Shown: positions 1 to 13,664, numbered from the stretch's first letter. The stretch is 64,000 nucleotides of DNA from Gordionus sp. m RMFG-2023 (GCF_954871325.1 NC_088775.1:35937561-36001560); one strand, 5' to 3'. Translations and numbers: made by a program. The notes: generated by a model not told the origin, from the letters alone.

Positions 1-2348
1 CATAGCCAGAAATTTTCAACTAGGAGGGGGGGGGGCAGCTTCTTCTTGAGGGGGCCACTATTTTTTTTGAAATAAAACAAATAATTAAGCATTCATAGAA
101 ATTTTTTACTATTTTTATTAAAAATTTATTAATGTAATACGAATACAAAATATTTCTATAATGTGAATATACAAAATAATGATATAATATAATACGACGA
201 TTTTTATTTTTAAATTTTAACATGAATGAATTAAAGGATAAATTTTGTGTTATTTTTTTCCATAAGCCATCAATACTAAATTTTGCTTACTTGATTTTTC
301 ATCGACTTACTAGTGCTCGATAGAACTCTCTTTATTGTAGAGAAAAAGGCCACACAAGGAGCCGTTGGTCTAATGATGATGACTGCTGAGTACCATTTAT
401 ACAATTCAATGCATGATAATATTTTTTTATACATAATATTTAGGATATTTTCAAAATTATGTGTTTCTTTAAATTCTGCAGCTAATAATCCTTTAGCTAT
501 TTTTATTTCATGATTTAACGTTTCCATATTTAAGTTTAATAATGATTCTAATCGGGTCATTTTATCCGATATAAAATAATCGGGGTCAAAGGGGGACAAT
601 GTATTAAAACATGATAGAAGATTATAGTCATCTTGTGTAAATCTATCTAAAAAACGATCAACACAAAGTAATCAATAATTTCATAATAATTCCCTTTTAA
701 AGAACTCCAATTGGATTTTTCACAATCAAATTGTAATTTGGTCTCGACTAAAAAATCTTGAAAATTTATAGGCGTTTTACATATCCATTTGTGGGGAGTG
801 AGAATAAATTTTGCTAAAAGTTTTTTCAGCCTTAATTCTAATCAAATCAAAAGAATTATCGCTTCTTTTATTTTTTAATATATATCGTGGAATCAATACA
901 ATTTTTAGCATCCAATAGATTAGTACCTACTGACTGTAGATACTTATTTAGTGGATCAATTATTATTATATCTCATAAATTATAATGGCTATATAACGTA
1001 ATTTATATTAACACATTGAGATAAAAGACCAGAGGCTTCGACTCAATCATGAGTGGAAACCTCTGAAATAAGAGTTCTATTAGGAAAGTAAAATAATACA
1101 TCACCAATAGCCTCAAAATTCTCATAAATGATGCGAGATGTTTCTAAATGACATTCTCCTCTGGTCTAAAAGTATCTTAAGAGTATGGTCTGCATATTTA
1201 CATGATACGTTAAAGCGCCTAAATTTATATACAACGCATTGGAAAATTAAAAAAATTGGAAATGATAACAATATTATTATACAAATTTTGAACCACAAAT
1301 GCAGGTTTTAGCAATGTATAAAAGGAACTTTTTTATTATTTTTTTTTTGAAGTAGGGTTTGCACTCCTTCATTTCGGCCAGACATAACGTTTGCCCCATC
1401 ATATGCCTGGCTTATTATATTCGTTGAATTAATATTTAACTCATTAAGCTGCTTTAAAATGCAATTAGTTATCCTTTCAGCAGAAAGACATTGTAAATTA
1501 ATAATTCCTATTAAATTTTCTTGGACTTCTCCAAAAAAATAGCGAATAATTATGCTCAGGTTTTCACAACCTGATGCATCGTTTGTCTCATCAGCCTTAG
1601 GACAAAAAAAGTCATCTAACTTTTGTTATATTTATCTGAAATTATTCAAGCACCATATCTGCCATAATAGATATTACTTCGTTTTGAACATGGGGTGAGG
1701 TATGTATGGCATTTTTGGGTATAAATTTCATAATTTTATTTAATTCAGGATCTTTTTGGATGGTGTATGAAAACATAGGTATAAATAGTGCAGAAGAATA
1801 AATTAAGGTTTTATCATTAGACGCATCCGTAATTTTTGTAGAACCAGCCCCACGAAAAGGTAGGTAGCTCCTGTATGCTAGGAAATGCATCAAATCAAAT
1901 ATTGATTTATGATAGTAACGATTACGGTTAATTTTTTAGCTTAGCAAAATTGTTGTTATCTCAGTATCTTCTTCATAATTCTAAAATAATCACCGCTGTT
2001 TTAATAACTGGTTATATTACATTAATAATATTGTGATTGAAGCATAATAAATAAAATAATTATCATTAAGCGCCTATATAATGTCATACACAAACACACA
2101 TGAAAATGATAAAATATGAATGTATGATGATTTATTAATGGATAAAAATGAAACAGGATAGAAAGAAATTTACAAGCAGACATGTTTTTTGAATAAATAT
2201 CTAAAATTTATTTTTAAAATATAAATATAATATATTACAACAAATTTTTTTAAATTTGGGGGGCCGGAAAATTTTATGGGGACCATTTTTGGGAGCCAAA
2301 ATATTATTTGGGGGGGGGGGGCGTCCCCCCTACGTGGCTACGGCCCTG
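1..2348 (-). mobile_element. ZMYM1-like hAT transposon, 3' side relic (family Z)
   Basis: The right end reads, on the minus strand, CAGGGCCGTAGCCACGTAGG followed by a C/G homopolymer. The window opens with the matching opposite end (catagccag, then a G run), so the element begins just outside. Minus-strand coding remnants include the catalytic-region block QAYDGANVMSGRNEGVQ (about 1415-1360) and the C-terminal dimerisation block around FFSTIKRVLSS inside the reading frame 276-599. These blocks are typical of the DUF4371/ZMYM1-like branch of hAT transposases. The reading frame is broken in many places, so this copy is dead. Another member of this family, with intact ends, is at 38328-40315. 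Confidence 0.75.
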
Positions 2349-3175
2349 AATATAAATATATAATCGGAACATATAAATTTTCATTATATTAATTTAATAA
2401 AATCGGTAAAAATTATATCTATGTGCTCAATAAAAATATAATCCTAGATGAATTTTTATTAGTGTTGTAAACGAACGCGTTCAAAATGAATGAGTTCGTT
2501 TTTTTGAAAAAAGTATGAACGGCGTTCCTTTTATTTTTGACGAACTTTGAACGTGAACGCGTTCCTTTTTTATGACGAACGCGTTCGAATTTAACGTTCG
2601 TTTAATTTTAAAAATATTTTTATTTTTATTTATTTGAAAAATTTAATATTTTCGAATTTTTTTAAAAAATGTATTATTTATATTTTTTAATCGGCTGTGT
2701 ATTTCCTTTTCACATTTCAATTTTTTTAACACATAGTTTATTAATTTGAATATTATTGTTTATATTTTAATTTAATTGATAAGCATAAGCATGGATATTA
2801 TTATTTAATCCTCATCATCTGATTCTGAAAATCCAAAATCAGATGAATTATCATTACTTTGGCCAAATATGATAAATGTTTTACATTAACATCCTATATT
2901 GAAGGAACTAATCCAATGCTTACCAAGTGTAAAGTGGCCAAAAAGTATAATATTGTCAAAATCTTCAGGTTCAAATTTAAAACTACATTTGATTTTAATA
3001 TTAATTATTTGATTTTATATGATATAGTTAAGTTAAATCATTAAATTTGAAGAAATAATGCATTTGGGATATTTGACCCCAACAATAACGATAATTATTT
3101 TAAAAATGTGGCCTCAAATATGGTCAACCATTGATAGACGCCGTATTAAATGGGATTAATAAAAGGTATTAAACC

Positions 3176-6090
3176 CAGGGATTCGAACCGAACCCGAACC
3201 CCAGGTTTTTAGAAAAAAACTCTGAACCCGAACCGAACCTGAACCCCATTTATAAAATTTCCAAAACCCCGAACCGAACCCAAGAATTTTATTTGAACCC
3301 GGGTTCAATCGGGTTCAGTGTATTATTTAAAATCATATATTAATATATGTAAATACAAATATTATATTTTCAAATTTCCAATTAAATGAAGTCTTAATAA
3401 ATTTTAAACAATTTAATTCATTTATGCCATTTTTAAATTTATTCTCGATTCCTATTGGAGTGTTAAAAAATTTTAAACAATTGAATTAATTTACGCCATT
3501 TATTTTTAAATTTTTATCTTATTATTCTTAAAGATTATTAATTAGAAGAAAATGGTTAACAAATCAAAGTAAAAATTATTATATTGTTAATTTAAAAAAT
3601 TCTAAACATCTAACTTAAAAATTGTTAAATGTAGGGCAGTTTTTGTGAACTTATTAAAATGATTTTAAAATTTATATATGCTAATCATTTATTTTTGGTT
3701 CAGTTTAATTTTTACAAGATATTAATGAAGTGCATATTATAAATGAAATTAAATTTATAAATATCTCTTTTTTAATTCTGAAATCATTGCTATTTAAAAA
3801 AATTGTTCTCTTTTTATAGATTTAAGATTAAAGATAAAGTCATATTTGATAAGCATTTTACCCTTAATAAAATAGAAAAAAAAATCAATATGTTCATATT
3901 GCAAAGTAAAAATGTCTGGTAATCACTTGTCAAATTTAGAAAGACACCTGGAAAGAAATCACAACAATGAATATTTAAATTATTTAAATGAAAAAACCAA
4001 ATATCAGGAATTGTTATTGGCAAAAAAACCTAAAATTAATATAGAAACCTTTTTTCCAAAAAAGCATATAAGTATAAATATATCATCTAATGATTTGATG
4101 AGTTCTATATTAGAACTTGTTACTGTAAATGGCCGGCCTTTATCAATTATTGAAGATTCGGGATTTCAAAGAATTATAAATCCACTCCTATCTGGGCTCA
4201 ATTTAGTTATAAACAAAGAAAATTTATCCAGAACTATTAATAAAACAGCCCAATCAATTAGAGACAAAATATCGAGAGAGGTAGAAGGAAAATTAATAAG
4301 TTTAAAAGTTGATGCAGTTCAACGACTAGATAGGTCAATTCTTGGTGTAAATATTCAATTTATATCAAAGTCCATTATAAATTTGAGGCTCTTGGAATTG
4401 TAGAGCTGAAAGAGAGATGTACAGGAGAATATATAAAAGAGAATATATTAAAAACTTTACTAAAATTTAAAATTAATATTCAACAAATATACACAATTAC
4501 TTCTGATAATGGTTGTAATTTTTTAAGAGCTATAAAGCTCCTGCAACCTGAAACTGATTATGATATAAGGAGTGAATCAGCAGATGAGGAAAATATGGAT
4601 GTAAATGTATATAAATATGATATTGATGATATACAAAATACTTTTTTATCAACTATTATATCCTATCCGATTTATAGTGTACGGTGTGCACACACTTCAG
4701 CTGGCACTTCAAGATGCTATAAAATTATCACCTATTGTGGAAACCATTGCAAAAGCTAGGAGCCTAAATTTAAAATTAAGACATCCCACTTACCAAAAGT
4801 TATTAAAAAATATGAAACTCCCTAAGCCTGTGTTAGATTGCCACAGATGGCATTCAACCCATGATATGTTAGAAAGGCTGATTTTACTAAAACCCAATAT
4901 CGAAGATTTTTTTACAGAGCAATCTGATTATTTATTGACTGAAGATTGGAAAGAGATAATAACGATTGTTGAAATTTTAAAACCGCTAAAAATCGCAACC
5001 AAACAATTCCAATCTGAACAGTTAACACTGACAGATTTTTATGCAGCATGGTTAAGATGCTGCATCGAACTGGAAAAAAATCCAAACTATTTTGCTCAAT
5101 TACTATATTCTTGTCTTAAAAACAGAGAAGAAAGGTTTATAAAGAACGAAATTCTCTTAGCTGCCATATACCTGGGCCCAAGATACAAGGTTAATTAAAA
5201 GCTTAGTAAATTAATTATTTTAGATTTATATTAAAATTGTTATTTTATGAAATATTTAAATATAAACAATATAAATCCTTAAATATTACAGGTATTACTT
5301 AGTGATGATGATAAGATTTGTGCGAAAAAACATCTTGTCAATTTATGGAGACGAATTAAAAGCTTAACAACGCCAATTTTATCTGATGATATTAGTTCCG
5401 ATGAAGTTATTGAACAAGAAGATGATTTAGAGAAATTGATATAACTTAAAGAAAGGCAGGAGAAAATATTTAAAAGAGGGCCAACGATTGCTGAGAAAAG
5501 TATTGGAACAATAATTACTGGATTTAGCGATTATATAAGATTAGATAAGAAGGAAAATATTTTGCATTTTTGGGAGTCTGCTAAGCTGGAACACCCTGAA
5601 TTATATATTTTATCTAAAATCTTATTTGCTGTTCCTGCAACCCAAGTTAATTTTTCATATTTTCACATATAAATACATTTAACATAGGTTAGCGTTGAAA
5701 GATCTTTTTCACATTTGAAATTCATTCTTTCACCACATAGATCGAGGATGAGTGAACAACTCTTGGAAGATATTATGCTAATACGTCTAAATAAAATTTT
5801 TAAAATTGATACATGACTATATGCTTTGTATTTTTAACTATATTGGCCTATAAATAAAATAAAAAATTTATTTTTTATATCAAATTTATGTCTAGTTTTT
5901 TATTATGATTTAAATATAGAATTTTTTTTATCAACTCAAAAATTCTTGAACCCGAACCGAACCCGAACCAAACCCGGGTTCAAAAATATTTCCCTGAACC
6001 GAACCCGAACCGAACCCGAACTTTTTTTTTATACCCCGAACCGAACCCGAACCGAACCCGGTCTAAAATTTTGTCGGGTTCGCATCCCTG
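3176..6090 (+). mobile_element. hAT transposon, family B (GAACCCGAACC words), nested in hAT-A
   Basis: The ends are CAGGGATTCGAAC and, inverted, CAGGGATGCGAAC, each with arrays of GAACCCGAACC. The 8-bp duplication attaaacc lies at 3168-3175 and 6091-6098. The compact hAT-A copy at about 54110-54165 keeps the uninterrupted target (ggtattaaacctattactc on the other strand), which proves insertion into hAT-A. The element carries a plus-strand transposase with introns. A deleted relative lies at 44177-45117. Confidence 0.92.
3870..5815 (+). pseudogene. hAT-B transposase (BED zinc finger, catalytic region, dimerisation domain)
   Basis: The N-terminal part shows a BED-type zinc finger: CSYC at about 3882-3893, then LERHLERNH. 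The open stretch is 3912-4403, but an in-frame stop lies just before the finger. The middle part (4605-5198) has the hAT signature VRCAHTLQLALQDAI in a neighbouring frame at its start, then DFYAAWLRCCIELEK and AIYLGPRYK. Two likely introns follow. One has its donor after GPRYK at 5188 and its acceptor before GTATTACTTAG at 5291. The other is a 43-nt intron between AVPATQ (ending at about 5645) and VSVERSFSHL (from about 5689). The dimerisation domain ends ...LLEDIMLIRLNKIFKIDT near 5815. Frameshifts and stops between the blocks (for example near 4400 and after 5440) indicate a dead copy. Confidence 0.8.
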
Positions 6091-6350
6091 ATTAAACCTA
6101 TTACTCTCAATTAATTACATATATTTATTTTTTTAAAGATTTGAACATATATATAAGGATCAATATGTTCTTTCTGCAATTATACATCCAGCATTCAAAC
6201 TTCAATAGCCATGGATAAAACTTCCACAGAACGAACCTATTAAAAATAAACTTATAGCGTCATTGAAAAAATGCTTTGAAAACCCTAGCTAGAGAACTGT
6301 TAATTTCGAGATATCCTTTTTTTTTAACGAGAGTAGAGAATGGATTGGAG

Positions 6351-8903
6351 CAATGACCCCTACACTTTTTGAGGGATAGAAGCAGAATACCCCCCTAAAG
6401 TACCCCCCCCCCATTGTAAATTATTTTTTGACACCAATAAATTTCAAAAATAATTTTTATTGCATCAATATTTATTATAATATAAATATAATGTAAAAAA
6501 TATATGCTTTAAAAATATTATTTTTAAATTAATAATTTAGATAAATTAGGGGAAGAGAAAGCAAAAGAATTTATAATTTCATCAATATTTAATTGTTTAA
6601 ATAAATTATTTTCCATTGATAAAATGTTAAATTATTAAGAAATGGATCTTTCATGACACTACGAAGTCTTGTTTTAATTAGTTTAATTTTACTCATGACC
6701 CTTTCGGCAGTACATGATGTAGTAGGAATAGTTAATAAATATTTATATAAAATTGTTAAATTTGGGAAAGCAGAAAAATTTATAAGCAGACGATAAGGTA
6801 AAATAAATGAATAGTTTCTCCAGTCTGAATCATTCATCTCAGAATTATTATCATCAACAGAAGAAGCTAAATAATGTATTAGTAAAAATATTTTAATTAA
6901 ATAAATTTACAATTCTCAGAATCTGACAAATCTTCTTTAACCTCTAGGTCACGAGTAATAATTACGTCCCCCGTTTTAGCCATTTTATAAATATTTCTAA
7001 ACATCAACATTTCCTCAAAAACTTGACTTGTATTTAATTGATAAAATTCACAGATATCCTTGATATCATCTTTAACAATTGCCTTTTCCGCCATTCCCTT
7101 TGGGGAAATGATGTTTGACTCAAAAATTTTATCGATTCATCGTTAAATCTTTCACTAAACTGCATAATAATTAAATCAAGTGCAGCATAAAACACACCTC
7201 TTTTAAAGCTAAAAATATTTATTATATTTAATGATGAAAGTATATATATAATATACCTCTCCTTTTTGGATTGTAATGTTTGAAGTCTAGAACTTTTAAA
7301 ATCAAAAGGTAGATTTCTCTCCTTCATAAAATCTTGTGCCTTTGAAATAACATCAAAAATTTAGTGTTATAATCTTTTAAGATTAAAAAATAATAAAAGA
7401 TAATAATTTAAATTATACTTCTCATATTAATCAGGCAATCTTTTGCCAATTGAATTTGATTTATTGCAAACCCTATATCCTTCGAAATGGTTTGCAATTT
7501 TGTACAAGCCAAGCTTGTTATCAACAATATTTTATCCAAAACACATAGTGATAAAATAAAATAAAATTTTTCTATTCTATAGACTATAGCACTAGCCATA
7601 GTGGAAGTGGCAGGATCTTCAGAATCCTTTAAATTTGCCAAAGCTGCCCTCAAAGCATCATAAAGTAGGAAAAAATTTACAATCGCCTTATATGATGTTA
7701 GCCAGCTTCTATAAATATAAAATAAACATTATATATCGAAACAATTAAGATAATATTACCGAGTGGTATTCTTGATGCGTAAAAATCTATGTGATTTTGT
7801 CAGTAAATCACTCTGACATGTTTTGAGCACTTCATATCTTTTAACACCATTAAAATATACGTAAATTTCGTCTAATATTCCCAAGACATTTCGCATCTCT
7901 TTTACTGATTGGCATAATTGAACAACTATTAAATTTAATCGATGACAATAGCACCAAATAAAAGCTGCCTTTGGCGCCTCCGCTCTAATCAAAGCCTGCA
8001 CTCCATTAATTCTTCCACTCATGTTTGAGGCGCCATCATAGCTTTGCCCCACTAGGAATTCGAGGGGTAGATTCATGGAGCCAGGCTTGGATATTATATT
8101 CTTTTTAATATCGAGGCCCGTTGTATTTCCCGTACAATAAATGTCTATCAGCCTTTCAACGGGCTTAGGTGTCTCGCTATTTTCAACATATCTCACTATC
8201 AAAGCTATTGCTTCTGATTTAGATACATCATATGTGCCATCAACTATAATTGAATAGCACCTGTTGAATTCAATCTCCTTTTGAATTTTTTTATAACCAT
8301 ATTTTTCATGGTTTCAATAAGAATATTTATGTTATTATATGATAACAGATTTAAATATAATTTAGATTTTAATCCCTTAATTTTTTTCTCACTTTTATTT
8401 TGCTATTTGTCCAATTTTGAGAAATATTCTTAAAAGCCACTATTTCAAAGCTTTTCTTTATATCGTGATAAGCCCACCATGTCTTTTTCTAATATGATCT
8501 GTCCATTTATCATCTCTTATATTATGATATGTACAATTTTTAATCATGCATTTATATTTTTTTTGGTTAATATTTTTGGGCATATTTTGACAATGATCTA
8601 AAAATTATAAATAATTATATATAAGATTTAATATTTAAATTTTTACTATTCCCTTTGATAAAATTTTAATTTTGCGCCAAATCTTGAAAGTGGAAAAATA
8701 ATTTTATGATAAGAATCGGATAACAAACTAATTTGCTAAACATCGACCATAAAAATTTTTAAAATAAAAAATTAAAAAAATTTTTTAAAAATTTTAAAAT
8801 AAAAAATAAATAATTAAAAAAAATTTTAAAAAAAAAAGTACCCCCATAGAAATTTATAGAAGCAGTTGCTTCGGACCCCCCCCCCCCGTTGTAGGGGTCA
8901 CTG
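6351..8903 (-). mobile_element. hAT transposon, family C (ZMYM1-like), nested in hAT-A
   Basis: The ends are CAATGACCCCTACA and, inverted, CAGTGACCCCTACA. The 8-bp duplication gattggag lies at 6343-6350 and 8904-8911. The compact hAT-A copy near 53880-53900 carries the empty site (ctccaatcc continuing straight into hAT-A sequence), so the insertion is proven. Both ends have poly-C/poly-G tracts. It contains a minus-strand transposase broken into several open stretches. Confidence 0.92.
6589..8202 (-). pseudogene. hAT-C transposase, DUF4371/ZMYM1-like
   Basis: The minus-strand reading is split among open stretches 8202-7756, 7653-7408, 7327-7034, 7094-6897 and 6837-6589. The first has GQSYDGASNMSGRINGVQAL and FIWCYCHRLNLIVV, the conserved RNase-H-like core of ZMYM1/DUF4371 hATs. 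The last has TTSCTAERVMSKIKLIKTRL, the dimerisation domain. A probable zinc-finger (TTF-like) remnant, WWAYHDIKKSFEIVAFKN, can be read upstream near 8480-8420. Some gaps look like short AT-rich introns (for example 7700-7755), but stops elsewhere mean the gene is probably dead. Confidence 0.8.
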
Positions 8904-8995
8904 GATTGGAGGAGGATAACTTATCTCAATTTTTTGCAAATAATAAAACAATATGTTTTTCATTCTCCACGTAAAAAGAGCTGTTTATTTAGTAT

Positions 8996-9112
8996 AATAC
9001 CGCAATCCCTTCATCTGCCCCTGTAGAGCGCGTTTTTAGTATAGCTAATGCCGTATTAGCTGCCAAGTGTTCCTGTCTATCAGATAAATATTTTGAAAAC
9101 AATTGTTATTAA
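8996..9112 (+). pseudogene. hAT-A transposase C-terminal dimerisation fragment
   Basis: Plus-strand reading gives NTAIPSSAPVERVFSIANAV and continues LAAKCSCLSDKYFENNCY before a stop. PSSAPVERVFS is the hAT dimerisation core. The same segment appears inverted near 53700-53800 in the compact copy, which assigns this fragment to family A. Further upstream pieces of the same transposase (FEHIYKDQYVLSAIIHPAFK, near 6140-6210) lie between the nested hAT-B and hAT-C elements. Confidence 0.72.
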
Positions 9113-9175
9113 AATTTAATAAGAAAAATTTATATAAATAAAAATATCTTTTTATTCGCTATATTATATTATATT

Positions 9176-10855
9176 GGGTAGGTCTAAAAGTCGAAAGGCT
9201 TGGTAATACGAAAGGCTAAAAAATAATATTGAAAGTAAAAATAACAAAGAAAATGTTTAATGAGATATTTGATTGATTTATTGCTTTTTAAGAGAAAAAA
9301 TATTATAATAGCATTACTTTATAATATATTAAAAATATGGAAATTTTAAGATCTTTTCAATTTTTTTATTAATTCTTTGAAATAATTTGCGGTTTTTAAA
9401 AATTAATTTTATTATATTAATTAATTAATATTTTAAATTAAATTAATATTTGCTTATGATTTTATATATTAAGTAAGTATAAATATATTGTAATACTTGA
9501 TAAAGAAGTAAATAAGAAACATAAATTTTTTAAGGTATTTTTAATTTGAGAAAGCATTTAAGAGGGGAAAGGCTAACATCTTAAATGTAATTTTGAATAT
9601 AATTATATCATTGAACTCAGAATTTAATTCTCTATCCAAAACCGCTTAGATGTATTTTTTTACGTTTCCTGTTCACAAAATATTTTTTTTGTCCCGAAAG
9701 CATTATAACGGGGAAAGGCTAACATCTTAAACGTAATTTTAAATATAATTATATCATTGAACTCAGATTTTATTCTCTATCCAAAACAGCTTAGATGTAT
9801 TTTTTTACGTTTCCGGTTTACAAAATAATTTTTATGTCGCCAAAGCATTTTAAAGGGGAAAGGCTAACATCTTAAACGTAATTTTGAATAAAATTATATA
9901 ATTGAACTCAGAATTTAACTCTCTATCCAAAACCGCTTAGATGTATTTTTTTACGTTTCCGGTTTACAAAATAATTTTTATGTTGCGAAATCATTTTAAA
10001 GGGGAAAGGCTAACATCTTAAACGTAATTTTGAATATAATTATATCATTGAACTCAGAATTTAATTTTCTACCCAAAACCGCTTAGATGTATTTTTTTAC
10101 GTTTCCTGTTCACAAAGCCTTTCCCCGTTAAAATGCTTTCGCGATATTAAAGTTATTTTGTGAACCGGAAACGTAAAAATATACATCTAAGCGGTTTTGG
10201 GTAGAGAATTAAATTCTGAGTTCAATTATATAATTATATTCATAATTACGTTTAAGATGTTAGCCTTTCTTCATTAAAATGCTTTCGCGACATAAAAATA
10301 TATTTGTGAACCGGAAACGTAAAAAATACATCTAAGCGGTTTTGGATAGAAAATTAAATTCTGAGTTCAGTGATATAATTATATTCAAAATTACATTTAA
10401 GATGTTAGCCTTTCCCCGTTATAATGCTTTCGCGATATAAAAATTATTTTGTAAACAGGAAACGTAAAAAATACATCTAAGCGATTTTGGATAGAGAATT
10501 AAATTCTGAGTTCAATGATATAACTATATTTAAAATTACGTTTAAGATGTTAGCCTTTCCCCATTAAAATGCTTTTGCGACATAAAAATTATTTTGTGAA
10601 CCGGAAACGTAAAAAAATACATCTAAGCGGTTTTGGATAGAGAATTAAATTCTGAGTTCAATGATATAATTATATTCAAAATTACGTTTAAGATGTTAGC
10701 CTTTCCTCTCTTAAATGCTTTCTCAAATTAAAAATACCTTAAAAAAATTTTGTTTCTTATTTACTTCTTTATCAAGTAATTACAATATATTTATACTTAA
10801 TATATAAAATCATAACCAAATATTAATTTAATTAAAAAATATTAATTATTATATT
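9176..10855. repeat. Foldback palindrome with 145-bp tandem subrepeats
   Basis: The left arm (about 9410-10117) and right arm (about 10155-10855) are near-perfect inverted copies around a ~37-bp centre. Each arm contains four tandem units of about 145 bp with the words ggctaacatc, cattgaactcag, aaaaccgcttagatg and acgtttcc. Unit anchors sit at 9571, 9717, 9862 and 10008, then inverted near 10265, 10410, 10555 and 10700. No reading frame is seen. The structure resembles foldback (FB) transposons, whose long inverted ends carry tandem repeats. The unpaired left flank 9176-9409 has no partner. It was inserted at the (ATATT) tract of hAT-A. Confidence 0.8.
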
Positions 10856-11382
10856 ATATTATATTATATTATATTATATTATATTATATTATATTATATT
10901 ATATTATATTATATTATATTATATTTTATATTATATTATATTATATTATATTATATTATATTATATTATATTATATTATATTATATTATATTATATTATA
11001 TTATATTATATTATATTATATTATATTATATTATATTATATTATATTATATTATATTATATTATATTATATTATATTATATTATATTATATTATATTATA
11101 TTATATTATATTATATTATATTATATTATATTATATTATATTATATTATATTATATTATATTATATTATATTATATTATATTATATTATATTATATTATA
11201 TTATATTATATTATATTATATTATATTATATTTATATTATATTATATTATATTATATTATATATATATATATATTATATTATATTATATTATATTATATT
11301 ATATTATATTATATTATATTATATTATATTATATTATATTATATTATATTATATTATATTATATTATATTATATTATATTAT
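10850..11382. repeat. (ATATT)n microsatellite, ~530 bp
   Basis: This is an almost pure pentanucleotide array interrupted near 10926, 11231 and by a short (AT)n at 11261-11273. The compact hAT-A copy has a short form of the same tract (around 53613-53630), so the array grew from a native hAT-A sequence and was not inserted. Confidence 0.95.
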
Positions 11383-12058
11383 AAATATGGTTTTTAGTAT
11401 GTTAAATAAAAAATGACAATTTTAAACTCTTTAACATATTAAAATAGAAAAGACAATTTTTAAAAGGTATTTTGAATATCTAAAAACCTTCAAAAAATAT
11501 AAATATAATATGACATGTAAATTAGTCATATTCAACATCTCCCCCTTTTTCTAAGTGACTCTTCCTCCATTTGTCATCTCCTTCATAGCTCCATTATTCA
11601 TTTGTCGATCTGGCTCGAATTAGTTTGTACCTTGTATCATCGCTCGTCTAACATCGTTTGTTGATCCGTTGTTTGCATTTGACCTTTCCATTTAGCTTTT
11701 AAAATTTTATATACATATTTTATTAAAATCTTTCATTTATTTTTAATCATTTTTTAGATCGTAAGTCATATTTCCTGTTTTGAACTTGAATTTTTGTTTG
11801 ACTTTGACTTTCTTCACCTCTTCCCCCTCTAAAAATCCGTGTAGTATTATCGTTTGTTATTGCGTTTATTGTTCTTTTCTTTATTTGATCAAGATGTCTC
11901 CTAGTAATGTTGTATCCAATGACATTAATACTATAGACTGCCGATCGTAATGCTAAAATCAAGAAGTGGCAAAAATTGAAGTGACTGGTGGCCATTTTGT
12001 GTTTGTATCTTTTACGAAAGAAGCATATGATAATTTCATAAATTTCAGGTATATTTTT

Positions 12059-13446
12059 CAGAGACCTGCAGGCCCTGCCCTAAGCCCGGCCGTATTTTAA
12101 ATTTTTTAAATATACCCGGGCCGGGCCGAGCCTATTTTTTTAAATATATCCGGGCCGGGCCTAAAAAAAATTTTTTTAATATATCCGGGCCGGGCCTAAG
12201 ATTGTTAAACCCGGGCCGGGCCTTAATATTTTTTATAAAAATTTTTACATTATGAGTTAAATAAGATTATATTATATTATAGTTATGATTAATATAATAT
12301 TGGGTGATACCTAACACCCACAGATCGATCTAATTATTAATTTCCTGCAAATTTATTCAAAGTATTAATATATTTTTTTATAATTCATATCTAAATTTTT
12401 AGAATATTTACCAAAACAATCAAATAAAGGAATATCATGGCACAAAATACTAATGATATAATTAATAAAATTAAAAATAATATTTATTCTTTTAGAAATA
12501 CAAATAATAATTTAAAATCTGAAATATGGACTAAATTTAACATCATCATAGATGAAAATAAAAAAAAACATTGGCTACGTACAATGTAAGAAGTGTTCAA
12601 GTATATTATCTTATAATTATTAACATGGTACATCACATCTAAAAAGACATAAATGTGATGGTAAATCCATGAAAATTAATAATTTATTTTTACACCTCAA
12701 AAACCAACCTATAAATGTAATATATTTTATTTAAAATTTATAAAATAAATTATATTAATATTGTGCAATTAGATTTTTCAAAATACTATTTATTATACAT
12801 GCATTTTTTTAAATAGCGATTTATTTTTATTTTATAAATTAAATAGTAAATTAAATAAAATAAAATAATAATATTCTCAAAATATTTTCCATTTTTATAA
12901 ATTAAATATTAGTTTTATTTTTTTAAATGCAATATAAAATATAGTATATGCTCAAAATATTATTACCATTTTTATGAATATTAGTTTTATTTTTATAAAT
13001 GCAAAAAATATAGTATATGCTCAAAATATCCATTTTTATAAATAACAGTTTTATAATTTTTATAAATTCAATATAATATTCTCAAAATATTAGCTTTTTT
13101 CATGTATTTTTTAAATAATAAGCGATAATACTCGCTGAAAAATATGGTAAAATACCTCATAGGTGAATTTTTGTTTATACCAGGTCGAAAATAATTTTAA
13201 AAAATTCCGAGCCGGGCCTGAAATTTTTTTTTTAAAAAATATCCGGGCCGGGCCTTTAATTTTTAAATCCGGGCCGGGCCGGGCCGTAAAAATTTTTTTT
13301 TAAATTTATCAGGGCCGGGCCGGGCCTTAAATCTTTAAATCCGGGCCGGGCTGTAAAAAATTTTTTTTTAAATATCCGGACCGGGCCGGGCCTAAAAAAT
13401 TTAAAACCGGGCCGGGCCGTGCAAATGGTGCCTCTGCAGGTCTCTG
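12059..13446. mobile_element. hAT element, family D (CCGGGCC words), nested in P-element arm
   Basis: The ends are CAGAGACCTGCAG in inverted orientation at both sides. The 8-bp duplication atattttt lies at 12051-12058 and 13447-13454. The opposite arm of the P element (near 14960-14985) has the unoccupied target, which proves the insertion. Subterminal arrays of CCGGGCCGGGCC extend ~180-250 bp at each end. The interior (12240-13190) is AT-rich with a possible BED-finger remnant (SYNY.HGTSHLKRHKCDGK, about 12610-12665, plus strand). There is no full transposase. Confidence 0.92.
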
Positions 13447-13664
13447 ATATTTTTATTATGTTTATATTTATAATATATATATATATTCTAATTAAACACC
13501 AATTTATTATTTACCTTATATATTATAGCATATATGAATCAAATAAAGGTCACTACTGAATATTTTCCTTGAAATATTTCTGCTCTTTATTAACATTTGC
13601 AATTTATTATTTAATAATGAATATCTTTTAAATTTAATATTTTTTAATTACTAAAAGATTTAAA

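Noticed and set aside
9560-10740. CRISPR-like array, because of regular repeats
   Set aside because: The 145-bp units are contiguous with no variable spacers, and the array inverts in the middle; the sequence is eukaryotic.
11747-11995. 82-codon minus-strand frame as an independent gene
   Set aside because: It joins the terminus of the P element to the tail of the broken Gypsy polyprotein (ending YDLRSKK); the junction is an insertion border.
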